Of a DNA stretch of 39,993 nt, positions 1 to 7,157 are shown piece after piece (within the stretch, counting starts at the first letter, position 1; every line of letters starts with the position of its first letter). Made by a program: the position numbers and the translations under genes. The stretch is from assembly GCF_028206995.1 (NCBI RefSeq), contig NZ_JAQLFL010000006.1, forward strand, positions 1 through 39,993, given 5' to 3'. Below the pieces are notes generated by a model. That model was not told the DNA's origin. It ran no database searches and saw nothing but the letters and a program-made list of their open reading frames with translations. This DNA is from Collinsella aerofaciens (GTDB taxonomy: Bacteria > Actinomycetota > Coriobacteriia > Coriobacteriales > Coriobacteriaceae).

Positions 1-38
1 AAAGGGGACAGGCACCTTTGCGGTGGTTTGGGGTCGCG

Positions 39-698
39 CTACTCACCAAGCATCTCTTGGAGCTTGGCTGCCACGGCGTGACCCAGGCTCTCATGGCTTT
101 CGGGCATCATATGCAGATAGTCGATATCGCCCGGCTCGGCAAAGTCGGCGGCATTCAAAAAGTCGCAGCCAAACTGCTCAGCCACATGCGCGTAGTACTC
201 ACCAAAATGTTCCGAGGCTTCTACGGAATGCTCGTCAAAATCGGTCATATATACGTCGGCGATCTGCGGCTTAATCTTGATAGGCGCCATCAGCAGAATG
301 CGCGGACAAGGCGCAGCGTCGGTCCACGGAAACGCGCGGACGGCGCGAATCAGCGCCATGGCGCCACGGGCGATATCGGAAGCTGTCACGTTAAAGACCG
401 TCTTACAGTCGTTGGTGCCCAGCATGATCACAATGGCGTCCAGCGGCTTATGGGCCTCGAGCAGCATCGGAAGTGCGCGGATGCCGTTAAGATTGGTGTC
501 CAGATGGCACATGTCGTCGCGTACCGTCGTGCGGCCGTTGAGGCCTTCTTCAATTACATGCCAGCCCTCGCCTAAGTCACGTTGGGCCACGCCGCACCAG
601 CGCACATCCTGCGCATAGCGCACCGCGGTGCCGTCGCGCATGCCCGCCGGATCGTAACCATAGGTGTTGCTGTCGCCAAAGCATAGAACGTTTTTCAT
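39..698 (-). CDS. SGNH/GDSL-family hydrolase (arylesterase-like)
   Basis: A 219-residue protein of the SGNH hydrolase superfamily, which cleaves ester bonds of lipids, acyl groups or carbohydrates. Block I is FGDSNTYGYDP with the nucleophile S10, block II has G54 and N55 in EGLNGRT, block III is GTND at 94-97, and block V is DYLH with D193 and H196, so the catalytic set looks complete. There is no signal peptide, so the enzyme should be cytoplasmic. The N-terminus resembles the arylesterase/acyl-CoA thioesterase-like branch more than secreted lipases. It starts at an ATG at 698, and a terminator of the next minus-strand gene lies just upstream (718-751), so it probably has its own promoter in the short gap. 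The substrate cannot be told from sequence. Confidence 0.88.
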   Translation of the reverse strand: MKNVLCFGDSNTYGYDPAGMRDGTAVRYAQDVRWCGVAQRDLGEGWHVIEEGLNGRTTVRDDMCHLDTNLNGIRALPMLLEAHKPLDAIVIMLGTNDCKTVFNVTASDIARGAMALIRAVRAFPWTDAAPCPRILLMAPIKIKPQIADVYMTDFDEHSVEASEHFGEYYAHVAEQFGCDFLNAADFAEPGDIDYLHMMPESHESLGHAVAAKLQEMLGE

Positions 699-717
699 CG
701 TAAGCCCCTCGCTCAGT

Positions 718-751
718 AAAAAGCCGACGGAAGCAGCCTCTCCCGCCGGCT
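718..751 (-). terminator. Intrinsic terminator after the PARG-like gene
   Basis: On the minus strand a 12-bp stem (740-751 pairing with 722-733, two wobble pairs) with a 6-base loop is followed by a run of five T. It lies 26 bases past the stop codon of the PARG-like gene and should end that transcript. Confidence 0.75.
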
Positions 752-776
752 CGACCTATCTGTCAGCACGTACCGA

Positions 777-1892
777 TTACAGGTACTTGCGCCAATCGTC
801 CTCGTCCTCATCATCCTCGGTAGCAGCCTGGGTCTGCTCGGCGGCGCGAGCTGCCGCAGCGCGAGCGGCAACCTGGGCATAGGACTCCTCGTTGCGCTCG
901 GGGAAGTTTGCCAGCACGTGCTCGAACTTGGCAAAATCCTCATCCCAGCGCGTAGAAGGCACGGCAAAGAAGACTTGCTTGACCTTAAAGTCGCCCGACG
1001 CGAGCTCCTTGCGGAAGAGCTCGGCCACGGCCTCTGCGTCAAAGCCGTTGTTGTCGCAGCCCCAAGCGCCCAGCACGAGCTTCTCGCGACCTAGCTCGTC
1101 GCAGATGGCAAGCACAAAGCGAATGCGGTCGCGCAGGGCGTCCAGCAGAGCATCGTCGCTCACGCGATACTCCTGGCGGGCGCGCTTAACGTTGGGCGCG
1201 GCGGCCACGATCACGTCGGCGTATGCATGCACGTGGTTGCGGTCGAAGCGCACCGCAGGCACCACCAGCGCACGGTTGCGGTAAAGCTCGCAGTTGATGT
1301 TGCGGCGACGGTTCTCGCCGTACCATTTGCGCTGCTTATCGAGAACGTTGTACAGATACGAATCGGCGCACAGCGTGGCCTCCTGGCCCAGATAGCCCTG
1401 GATGTAGCCACCGCCCGGGTTGGTGAACGAGGCAAAGGCGAGCACGGCCATGTCGCAGAACTGCGCATAGCCACGACCGTTGTCCAGGATGGCCTGCGTG
1501 GTGGAGGCATCGAGCACGGTGACCTCAGGCAGAACCGGAGCGGGCTCCTCAGCAGGCGCGGACTCAGCTTCGGCGATTTCCTCGGCAGGCTCCTCGACGG
1601 GCTCGAGCGCTGCCTCGACCTCGGCAGCCTCCGCGCCCTCGACGTCCTCGGCAACCTGTTCTTCGGTGGCCACAGCACTCTGAACCTTGGCCTTCATCGC
1701 CGAGACAAAGCCGGCAGGCATACCGTCAAACTCGCGAACACCGGCAAGCGAACGCTCGATATCCTTGGCGCACGCTTCGGACACAGTTGCCACGTGACGC
1801 TCGGCGGCCTTGGCACGGGCCTCGCGCTTGGGATTGGGCTGACCCGCTCGGTTGGACCTGCGGTTACGGTTCCTGTTGTCGACGTCTGCCAT
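777..1892 (-). CDS. TIGR02452-type (microbial PARG-like) macrodomain protein, catalytic Glu replaced
   Basis: A 371-residue protein resembling the microbial poly(ADP-ribose) glycohydrolase family (TIGR02452), which removes ADP-ribose from proteins. A basic N-terminus (1-30) and a helical segment (30-75) precede an Ala/Glu/Pro-rich acidic linker (about 76-120), then the macrodomain-like part (about 125-330) and an Ala-rich, acidic C-terminus. Family landmarks are NPGGGYIQG at 158-166, LCADSYLYN at 174-182 and LGAWGCDNNGFD at 274-285. The family signature is GGG, 6-8 residues, then QEE; here it reads QEA at 170-172, so the second glutamate, the catalytic one in studied bacterial PARGs, is alanine. 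The protein may bind rather than hydrolyse ADP-ribose. The start is supported by AAAGGTGA upstream of the ATG at 1892. Confidence 0.8.
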   Translation of the reverse strand: MADVDNRNRNRRSNRAGQPNPKREARAKAAERHVATVSEACAKDIERSLAGVREFDGMPAGFVSAMKAKVQSAVATEEQVAEDVEGAEAAEVEAALEPVEEPAEEIAEAESAPAEEPAPVLPEVTVLDASTTQAILDNGRGYAQFCDMAVLAFASFTNPGGGYIQGYLGQEATLCADSYLYNVLDKQRKWYGENRRRNINCELYRNRALVVPAVRFDRNHVHAYADVIVAAAPNVKRARQEYRVSDDALLDALRDRIRFVLAICDELGREKLVLGAWGCDNNGFDAEAVAELFRKELASGDFKVKQVFFAVPSTRWDEDFAKFEHVLANFPERNEESYAQVAARAAAARAAEQTQAATEDDEDEDDWRKYL

Positions 1893-1958
1893 AAGTGGTC
1901 ACCTTTCTCGGTCTCTGCCGCTATCGGCTTTTCCCATCCATGATACCCCGCCGCGTAC

Positions 1959-1984
1959 AAAAAAGACGGCCCCGAAGGACCGCC
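1959..1984 (-). terminator. Intrinsic terminator after the BI-1 family gene
   Basis: Minus-strand RNA would form an 8-bp stem closed by a C(UUCG)G tetraloop (1965-1984) followed by six T. It lies 46 bases past the stop codon of the Bax-inhibitor-1 family gene. Confidence 0.85.
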
Positions 1985-2030
1985 TTTCGCATCGATTTGC
2001 ACGCACGGCAAGCACCGCCGCAATTCGCCA

Positions 2031-2726
2031 CTAGTCGCGACGGCCGAGGATGTTCAGAATGCGCAGGAACACGTTGATAATATCCACGAACAGGTTAGAG
2101 GCCATAAGCACGGCGTTGGGCAGCGTAGGCGGCACCGTCGTGGCAACATAGGTGTCGTAGCCAATAAAGCCGGCGAACACCACGATCACGATCAGGTCGG
2201 TGATGGTCTGTGAGACGCCCATGAACATCAGCACGATCTCAACCAGAATAGTAGCGAGCAGAATGCCAAAACCGATGTCATATACGCGCTGGAAAAACTT
2301 GGGGAACGTCACGCCCAAGGCGCCAAAGACAAAGGTGATGGCGGCCGTGGCGATAAAGGCAGTGTTGATGGTGGGCAGGTCGTAGTTGGCAAGGCCAAAC
2401 GACGCGGTCAGGCCAAAGGTGCTCGCAAAGATTACGTAGCCCACAAGGGACAGGCCCACGGACTGCTTGCTGGCGGCGGCCGACATCATGACCATGCCGA
2501 CGATGGTCAAAATAAATGAGCCAAAGACCAGCGGCAAAGCGGCGCCGCTCATCATCATGCGCGCAAACGACATGGTGCTCGTAAAGTAAGCACCGACGCC
2601 CATGGCGCAAAAGCCCAAAAAGATCAGGGCAGACATGGCAAGATTATACGCGCGCGGCGACATCTCCTTGGCACGGCTTGCGCCGGTTTCGATGGGGCCG
2701 TTCTGATAGCCCTGAATATCGTTCAT
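2031..2726 (-). CDS. Bax inhibitor-1/YccA family membrane protein
   Basis: A 231-residue integral membrane protein with about seven hydrophobic segments and a short charged C-terminus (LGRRD). Segment order and the motif GYDTYVATTVPP near the C-terminal end match the Bax inhibitor-1 (TMBIM/YccA/YbhL) family, whose bacterial members act as pH-sensitive calcium leak channels or interact with FtsH; the role here is not known. The soluble N-terminus (1-25) carries no signal peptide. The start at 2726 has the SD-like AAAGGACG upstream. A GGTACAAT sequence upstream (about 2777-2784, minus strand) could be a -10 element. The gene is monocistronic, ended by the UUCG terminator. Confidence 0.85.
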   Translation of the reverse strand: MNDIQGYQNGPIETGASRAKEMSPRAYNLAMSALIFLGFCAMGVGAYFTSTMSFARMMMSGAALPLVFGSFILTIVGMVMMSAAASKQSVGLSLVGYVIFASTFGLTASFGLANYDLPTINTAFIATAAITFVFGALGVTFPKFFQRVYDIGFGILLATILVEIVLMFMGVSQTITDLIVIVVFAGFIGYDTYVATTVPPTLPNAVLMASNLFVDIINVFLRILNILGRRD

Positions 2727-2805
2727 AATTTCGTCCTTTCAAAAGCGCCGCGACAGCGCAGTAGCTGACAAGATTCCTGTCATTGTACCCGAATGCCGTA
2801 CGTCC

Positions 2806-3144
2806 TTACCTACGGCGCTCGCCCTCAAGCGTACGATCAAAGGCCCAGACCCACCAACGCATCACGTGTGCCTGCGAGCCGTCTGCCCGCTCGCGCGTCT
2901 GGTCCTCCAGATACAACTCGGTCGCGTGCCCGCCAAAACGCACCTTATATGTTGCCGTACGGATGCCGTGGACCATCAGGCCAAACCCGGTGGTCGAGAT
3001 AATTTCGTCGATCGTAAAACAACGGCCGTCGACCCAGCAGACGGTGACCGGCACGACCTGTCCGCCCGCGAGGATGCGGGCCACGACGTCCACATACTGC
3101 TTGTGCACGCGCCGAGTTTTGCCGTCTGTCTGTCGATATTCCAT
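2806..3144 (-). CDS. Small hypothetical protein
   Basis: I do not recognise this gene with confidence. From the ATG at 3144 it encodes 112 residues, beginning MEYRQTDGKTRRVHKQYVD. It is rich in beta-forming stretches (VVPVTVCWVDGRCFTIDEI, ATYKVRFGGHATELYLED) and ends in an Arg-rich tail, suggesting a small cytoplasmic beta-barrel-like protein; a loose resemblance to small DUF6504-like proteins was noted but is weak. AGGAGG lies almost against this ATG (one base between), which is too close for ideal initiation; in-frame ATGs exist at 3165 and 3231 without good SD sequences, so the start is uncertain. It is divergent to the phosphate transporter gene. Confidence 0.6.
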   Translation of the reverse strand: MEYRQTDGKTRRVHKQYVDVVARILAGGQVVPVTVCWVDGRCFTIDEIISTTGFGLMVHGIRTATYKVRFGGHATELYLEDQTRERADGSQAHVMRWWVWAFDRTLEGERRR

Positions 3145-3332
3145 GCCTCCTATTATCGAACGCATGTTTGCATGTTGTAAAGCGAACAGACTGTGGTTTT
3201 GGAGTGTCGTAGTAATCGCACGTGTCCGCATGGCGTGTTAGCAAAAAGAACACCCGCGGTCAACAGGGCTAATATTCAATTTTAGTGCCAAAAAGTTCAC
3301 TTCTCCCATCAGAACTCGGTAAAGAGACCCGC

Positions 3333-3364
3333 AGGAGGTGATACGATTTATCATGTTTTTGTAA
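3333..3364 (+). promoter_or_regulatory. Strong SD followed by a three-codon ORF in the pit leader
   Basis: AGGAGGTGA (3333-3341), a perfect anti-16S match, precedes ATG TTT TTG TAA at 3353-3364. The mini-ORF is in the same frame as the pit gene (ATG at 3395) but is closed by TAA. The pit start itself has only a weak SD (GAGAAAG). This may be a leader peptide that controls or couples translation of pit, or a relic of a longer start; neither is shown. Confidence 0.4.
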
Positions 3365-3394
3365 CGTGTCTGCAAACTTCGAGAAAGCCCATAT

Positions 3395-4444
3395 ATGGAC
3401 GTAACGTTCTCAACCTTCCTCGGCCAAATTGTGTCGAACCCAGTCCTTGCCGTCACCGTGATCCTCGCGTTGGGCGCCATCTTCGTCAATGGATGGACCG
3501 ACGCGCCCAACGCCATCGCGACCTGCGTCACTACGCGTTGCATGCCCGCCCGCGCCGCCATTCTCATGAGCGCCGCATTCAACTTCCTCGGCGTGCTCAT
3601 CATGACGCACTTTAACGCGAGCGTCGCCAACACCATCTCACATATCGTCGACTTTGGCGGAAACAGCACCATGGCGCTCGCCTGCCTATGCGCGGCGCTG
3701 TTCTCCATCGTCGTCTACGGCGCCACAGCGTCGCGTTTTGGCATCCCCACCTCGCAAAGCCACAGCCTTATCGCCGGCCTGACCGGTGCCGCCATCGCCC
3801 TCGGCGGTGCGAGCAGCGTCAACGTCCACGAGTGGATGAAGGTCATCTACGGCCTGGCGCTCTCCATAGGCCTGGGCTTTGTCATGGGCTGGGTCCTGTG
3901 CAAGCTCGTCTCGATTCTTTTCGCCGCCGCCAACAGGCGACGTGCCAATGTCTTCTTTAAATACGCTCAGATCGCGAGCGCCGCGGCCATGAGCTTTATG
4001 CACGGCGCGCAGGATGGACAGAAGTTCATCGGCGTGCTCTTTTTAGGCGTGGCCTTTGCCAGCGGCCAGACGAGCGTCGGCGATGCAGGCATCCCCATCT
4101 GGATTATGCTGCTGTGCTCGGCCACTATGGGCATCGGCACCAGCGTGGGCGGCGAGCGCATCATCAAGTCCGTCGGCCAGAGCATGGTCAAGCTCGAAAA
4201 GTACCAGGGCTTCTCCGCCGACCTGGCGGGCGCCGCGAACCTGCTGCTTGCCACCCTTACCGGCATCCCCGTGTCCTCCACACACATCAAGACCTGCGCC
4301 ATCATGGGCGTCGGTGCCGTCAAGCGCCTCTCGGCCATCAACTTCGGCGTCGTCAAGGACATGATGTTCACCTGGTTCTTCACCTTCCCTGCCTGCGGAC
4401 TCATCAGCTTTGTCATGGCCAAGCTGTTCATGATGTTCCTCTAA
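3395..4444 (+). CDS. pit: PiT-family inorganic phosphate transporter
   Basis: A 349-residue polytopic membrane protein of the PiT family, which imports phosphate with a cation by secondary transport. The two inverted family signatures are visible: NGWTDAPNAIAT near residue 30 and MHGAQDGQKFIG near residue 208, each carrying the Asp/Asn residues typical of the family. About nine to ten membrane segments are predicted by eye. It is followed after 67 bases by a DUF47 gene, the usual partner of PiT transporters, so the two probably form an operon. The start at 3395 has a poor SD, while a perfect SD lies 54-62 bases upstream in front of a three-codon ORF in the same frame. Confidence 0.93.
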   Translation: MDVTFSTFLGQIVSNPVLAVTVILALGAIFVNGWTDAPNAIATCVTTRCMPARAAILMSAAFNFLGVLIMTHFNASVANTISHIVDFGGNSTMALACLCAALFSIVVYGATASRFGIPTSQSHSLIAGLTGAAIALGGASSVNVHEWMKVIYGLALSIGLGFVMGWVLCKLVSILFAAANRRRANVFFKYAQIASAAAMSFMHGAQDGQKFIGVLFLGVAFASGQTSVGDAGIPIWIMLLCSATMGIGTSVGGERIIKSVGQSMVKLEKYQGFSADLAGAANLLLATLTGIPVSSTHIKTCAIMGVGAVKRLSAINFGVVKDMMFTWFFTFPACGLISFVMAKLFMMFL

Positions 4445-4511
4445 TCAAACCGAGCGTCCATCCGGACTGCATTACCTCGCCCACCCGTCTTCGCCTCGAA
4501 AGGACCCACCC

Positions 4512-5135
4512 ATGGCAAAGAAACCCGATTCGTTCTACTTCGACAACTACGTCGCCTGCGCCGACCTTGCCGTCCAGGCCGCCGAGCTGCTCACCAAGAT
4601 TTTCGAGAACTTCGATCCCGCAAAGATTCACGATATGCTCAACAAGATGCACGCGATCGAGCATGCGGCCGACAAGAAGCACCATGAGCTTGAGGACGCC
4701 TTGCTCACCGCCTTTATCACCCCGCTCGAGCGCGAGGATCTGGATCTGATGAGCTGCTCACTCGACACCGTGCTCGACCGCATCGAGGGCGTCGTGCAGC
4801 GCGTCTACTTCACCAACATCCAGAGCATCCATCCCGACGCCATCGTCATCGCCCACAAGGTGACTGACGCCTGCCGCGCCATGAAAGACCTGATGGTCGA
4901 GCTGCCCAACTACCGCAAGTCCAAGACCCTGCGCGAACTCGTCATCCAGATCAACACCATCGAGTCCGAAGCCGACGAGCTCTATATCAACGCCATGCGC
5001 AACCTGCACGTTAACGGCAAGGACCCGCTCGAGGTCATCGCCTGGCGTGACGTATACGCCTTCCTGGAGTACTGCGCTGACTGCTGTGAGAATGTGGCCG
5101 ATGTTGTGGATTCGATTGTCATGAAGAACAGTTAA
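4512..5135 (+). CDS. DUF47 family (PhoU-like) protein, PiT partner
   Basis: A 207-residue, all-helical cytoplasmic protein of the DUF47/PhoU-like family (sometimes annotated as phosphate transport regulator). Genes of this family typically sit beside pit and are thought to control the transporter. Visible features are the helical, charged repeats (IEHAADKKHHELEDALLTAF, IESEADELYINAMRNLH) that resemble the metal-binding E/DxxxD pattern of PhoU proteins. The ATG at 4512 is preceded by AAAGGA at good spacing. The codon use matches pit. The second PhoU-like protein of the window, encoded at 8798-9655, is the true PstB-associated PhoU, so each phosphate uptake system has its own helical partner. 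Confidence 0.88.
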   Translation: MAKKPDSFYFDNYVACADLAVQAAELLTKIFENFDPAKIHDMLNKMHAIEHAADKKHHELEDALLTAFITPLEREDLDLMSCSLDTVLDRIEGVVQRVYFTNIQSIHPDAIVIAHKVTDACRAMKDLMVELPNYRKSKTLRELVIQINTIESEADELYINAMRNLHVNGKDPLEVIAWRDVYAFLEYCADCCENVADVVDSIVMKNS

Positions 5136-5160
5136 TTGGGGGTACGTGTCCCACCGGTCG

Positions 5161-5235
5161 CGGGCCCGACCACTAATACCTTTTTCACTCCGGCTGCAAG
5201 CAGAGTCGTTCAAAAGGTATTAGTGGTCGGGCCCG
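5161..5235. repeat. Perfect 24-bp inverted repeat (long hairpin), 27-base loop
   Basis: Bases 5161-5184 and 5212-5235 are exact reverse complements (extending to 25 bp with 5160/5236). A further outer pair, GGTACGT at 5141-5147 and ACGTACC at 5243-5249, lies in register around it. No T-run follows on either strand, so it is not a standard intrinsic terminator, although it lies just past the pit-DUF47 operon. Confidence 0.9.
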
Positions 5236-5420
5236 CTCCCTTACGTACCACCATTGGGAACTTTGGCTGAGGGGTTGAGCGTGGTGGGGCCTTTGCTGTG
5301 ATGACCCTTGATTGCTCGGGGTTTTACTTTGGTATTCGATGAGCGATTGGCTGATTGCTGCTTTGGATACTGTTTGGGTTACTTTGGGTTTGTTTGATTT
5401 TAAAATGTTGGAGGGCTTGT
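5236..5420 (+). other. T/G-rich intergenic leader before the nitroreductase gene
   Basis: About 185 bases with strong T and G bias on the plus strand, unlike the surrounding GC-balanced DNA, running into the nitroreductase gene. TAAAAT at 5401-5406 could be a -10 element but no matching -35 at standard spacing was found. No ORF with a credible start is seen. Confidence 0.4.
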
Positions 5421-5951
5421 ATGTCGTATATGGATCTGGCTCGGGGTCGATATTCTTGTCGTGAGTTTGAGGATCGTTCTGTTGAGCAAGCTGTGGTGGA
5501 TGCCATTGTTGAGGCTGGGCGTATTGCTCCTTCTGCTTGTAATAATCATCCAACCCGTGTGATGGTGTTGGATACGCCTGAGCTTCTGGAGAAGGCAGCT
5601 GCTTGTCAGCCTCGGTTTGCTCGTGATGAGTCTATCTTTGGCGCTCCGCTTGTCTTCCTTATTTGCAGCGTTACCGGTGATGCTTGGGTGCGCCCGTATG
5701 ACCAGATGAATTCTAGTGAAATCGACACCTCAATCGTGTGTGATCAGATGATGATGGAGGCCACCGAGCAGGGCCTGGGAACGTGCTGGGTATGCCATTT
5801 TAAGCCTGAGGTGGCGCAGGAGCAGTTCAATCTGCCCAAGGGCGTCTATCCCTATCACATGCTCGTCTGTGGATATCCTGCCGACCACATCGCCGATCCC
5901 GAGCATCGCGAGGCCCGTACCATTCCCCTCTCCGACTTCCTCCTCAAGTAG
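5421..5951 (+). CDS. Nitroreductase family protein (FMN-dependent)
   Basis: A 176-residue protein of the nitroreductase superfamily, FMN enzymes that reduce nitro compounds, quinones or other acceptors with NAD(P)H. The N-terminal FMN-phosphate motif appears as RGRYSCREFEDRSV, followed by APSACNNHPTRVMVL, and the C-terminal part has MMMEATEQGLGTCWVCHF, the usual helix at the dimer interface. The ATG at 5421 is chosen because GGAGGG lies 7 bases upstream; an earlier ATG at 5355 lacks an SD and adds a hydrophobic stretch foreign to the family. The first half uses many T-ending codons (GGT, GCT, CGT, GTT), whereas the last third uses C-ending codons like the neighbours. The gene is single and ends at a clear terminator. 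Confidence 0.87.
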   Translation: MSYMDLARGRYSCREFEDRSVEQAVVDAIVEAGRIAPSACNNHPTRVMVLDTPELLEKAAACQPRFARDESIFGAPLVFLICSVTGDAWVRPYDQMNSSEIDTSIVCDQMMMEATEQGLGTCWVCHFKPEVAQEQFNLPKGVYPYHMLVCGYPADHIADPEHREARTIPLSDFLLK

Positions 5952-5998
5952 GTTTTGGGACATGCCTTAAAACCTACCCTCGACCGCTCACCCGTTCG

Positions 5999-6036
5999 CC
6001 GAGTTCTGCGCCATTATGCGCAGGGCTCGGTTTTTT
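5999..6036 (+). terminator. Intrinsic terminator after the nitroreductase gene
   Basis: CCGAG-CTGCG paired with CGCAG-CTCGG around a short loop (5999-6030), followed by six T (6031-6036), 48 bases past the stop codon. Confidence 0.85.
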
Positions 6037-6061
6037 ATGTTACGCACTCCGGCACAGTCAT

Positions 6062-6092
6062 AAAAAAAGGACCCGCAAGCTGCGGGTCCTTT
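6062..6092 (-). terminator. Intrinsic terminator after divIVA
   Basis: On the minus strand an 11-12-bp GC-rich stem (AAAGGACCCGC paired with GCGGGTCCTTT) is followed by a run of seven T. It lies 27 bases past the divIVA stop codon, facing the nitroreductase terminator. Confidence 0.88.
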
Positions 6093-6118
6093 CTAGGCAC
6101 TAAATTGTAGGCCGAATG

Positions 6119-6793
6119 TTAGTCCAGGTCGTCGGCAGCAAAGTTGTCGATCGGGGCGAAGGGATCGGCCACGGGGACAACCGGGTCAGCGACGGGCAGC
6201 GGGTCGGCGGGAACAGTCACTGCAGGAGAAGCGGCAGAACCGACCGGCGTGGAGGCCATCAGATCGGCCGGGAAGGAATTCTGGGCATCGTCCATGAAGT
6301 GCTGGATGAGCTTGAGATACTCTGCCTTGAACTCCTCACGGGAAGCCTTGAGACGATCGATCTCCTCGAGCTCGGCCTGCTTCTCGGTCAGAGCCTGGCG
6401 GATAACCTCGCGGGCCTTGGCGTCAGCCTCGTTGCGGATACGCTCAGCGTTCTCGTTGGCATCGTTGACGATGGTCTCAGCGGTCTGCTGGGCAGCGATC
6501 AGGGCAGCGGAAATCTGGCGCTCCTGAGCGGAGAAGTCAGGGGCGGGAGCAGCCACGGGGGCGGCAGGAACGGCCTGGGCGGTGGCATCCTGAGCTTGGG
6601 CAAGCTGAGCCTGCGCATCGGCAAGCTGCTGCTCGGTAGCAGTCAGGCGACCCTTAAGGTCGACGATCTTAGCGAGCATAGCGTCAACCTCGGAGGACAG
6701 CGTCTCCAAGAAGACGTCGACCTCAGCAGGATCGTAGCCACGCTTGGCCTCAGAGAAAGTCTGAGCCTGGATGTCTGCAGGGGTAATAGCCAT
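6119..6793 (-). CDS. divIVA: DivIVA-domain cell pole/septum protein
   Basis: A 224-residue DivIVA-like protein, a coiled-coil scaffold that binds curved membrane at septa and poles; in Actinomycetota such proteins guide polar growth and division. The N-terminal lipid-binding domain is MAITPADIQAQTFSEAKRGYDPAEVDVFLE (positions 1-30, with the conserved F/R-Y-D pattern). Coiled coil follows at about 30-75 and 95-160, interrupted by a Pro/Ala stretch (about 68-88), and the C-terminus is Pro/Val/Asp-rich and disordered. AAGGAGA precedes the ATG at 6793. It closes the sepF-yggT-divIVA series and is followed by a terminator. Wag31-like function is inferred from family and context. Confidence 0.92.
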   Translation of the reverse strand: MAITPADIQAQTFSEAKRGYDPAEVDVFLETLSSEVDAMLAKIVDLKGRLTATEQQLADAQAQLAQAQDATAQAVPAAPVAAPAPDFSAQERQISAALIAAQQTAETIVNDANENAERIRNEADAKAREVIRQALTEKQAELEEIDRLKASREEFKAEYLKLIQHFMDDAQNSFPADLMASTPVGSAASPAVTVPADPLPVADPVVPVADPFAPIDNFAADDLD

Positions 6794-6854
6794 AACAAGT
6801 CTCCTTTTTCATCGCCTCGGCGCTACACGCCCGACGTAAGTTACTAAGTCAGTT

Positions 6855-7136
6855 CTACACGAGTATACCTATAAGAAGCTGCAGAACCAGCCTCTGCACC
6901 AACTGCAACGCAATAATCGCAACGACCGGCGAAAAATCGATACCGCCCATCGGCGGGATGAAACGACGGAACAGGTTGAGCCACGGACCGCACACGCTAT
7001 CAAGCACCGCGGCAATATCCTGAAGCAAACCACCCTGCTTCATGGGAATCCACGTCATAAAGCAGTAGACGACAATGAGCGTGGAATAGAAGTTGAACAG
7101 CGTGTTGACCAGCTGGACGATAGTGTAGATGTTGAT
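6855..7136 (-). CDS. yggT: YggT-family membrane protein with no standard start codon
   Basis: YggT proteins are two-helix membrane proteins of the ylmG group found beside sepF. The two hydrophobic segments are TIVQLVNTLFNFYSTLIVVY and SPVVAIIALQLVQRLVLQLL, with the conserved MTWIP and GGIDFSPVVA between them. The first family-conserved segment starts upstream of the only ATG (7058), which falls after the first helix. In the reading frame upstream of it there is no ATG, GTG or TTG before the SepF stop at 7158-7160. GAGGAG at 7143-7148 lies six bases before ATC at 7136, and directly before ATT at 7142; one of these probably initiates, about 93-95 residues. A start at the ATG would give a truncated 67-residue protein. 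Confidence 0.75.
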   Translation of the reverse strand: MNIYTIVQLVNTLFNFYSTLIVVYCFMTWIPMKQGGLLQDIAAVLDSVCGPWLNLFRRFIPPMGGIDFSPVVAIIALQLVQRLVLQLLIGILV

Positions 7137-7157
7137 GGGAATCTCCTCGTCTTGTCT

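Noticed and set aside
1..38. Possible arm of a hairpin ending at the window start (GGGGACAGGCACCTTT)
   Set aside because: It looks like half of a palindromic or terminator structure, but the other arm would lie outside the window, so it cannot be shown.
3238..3708. A minus-strand frame opposite the pit gene
   Set aside because: It overlaps the 5' end of pit and its leader, has no SD and no family resemblance; explained by pit in the other direction.
5355..5420. N-terminal extension of the nitroreductase from the ATG at 5355
   Set aside because: The extra residues are a hydrophobic, non-conserved stretch without SD; the GGAGGG-preceded ATG at 5421 fits the family.
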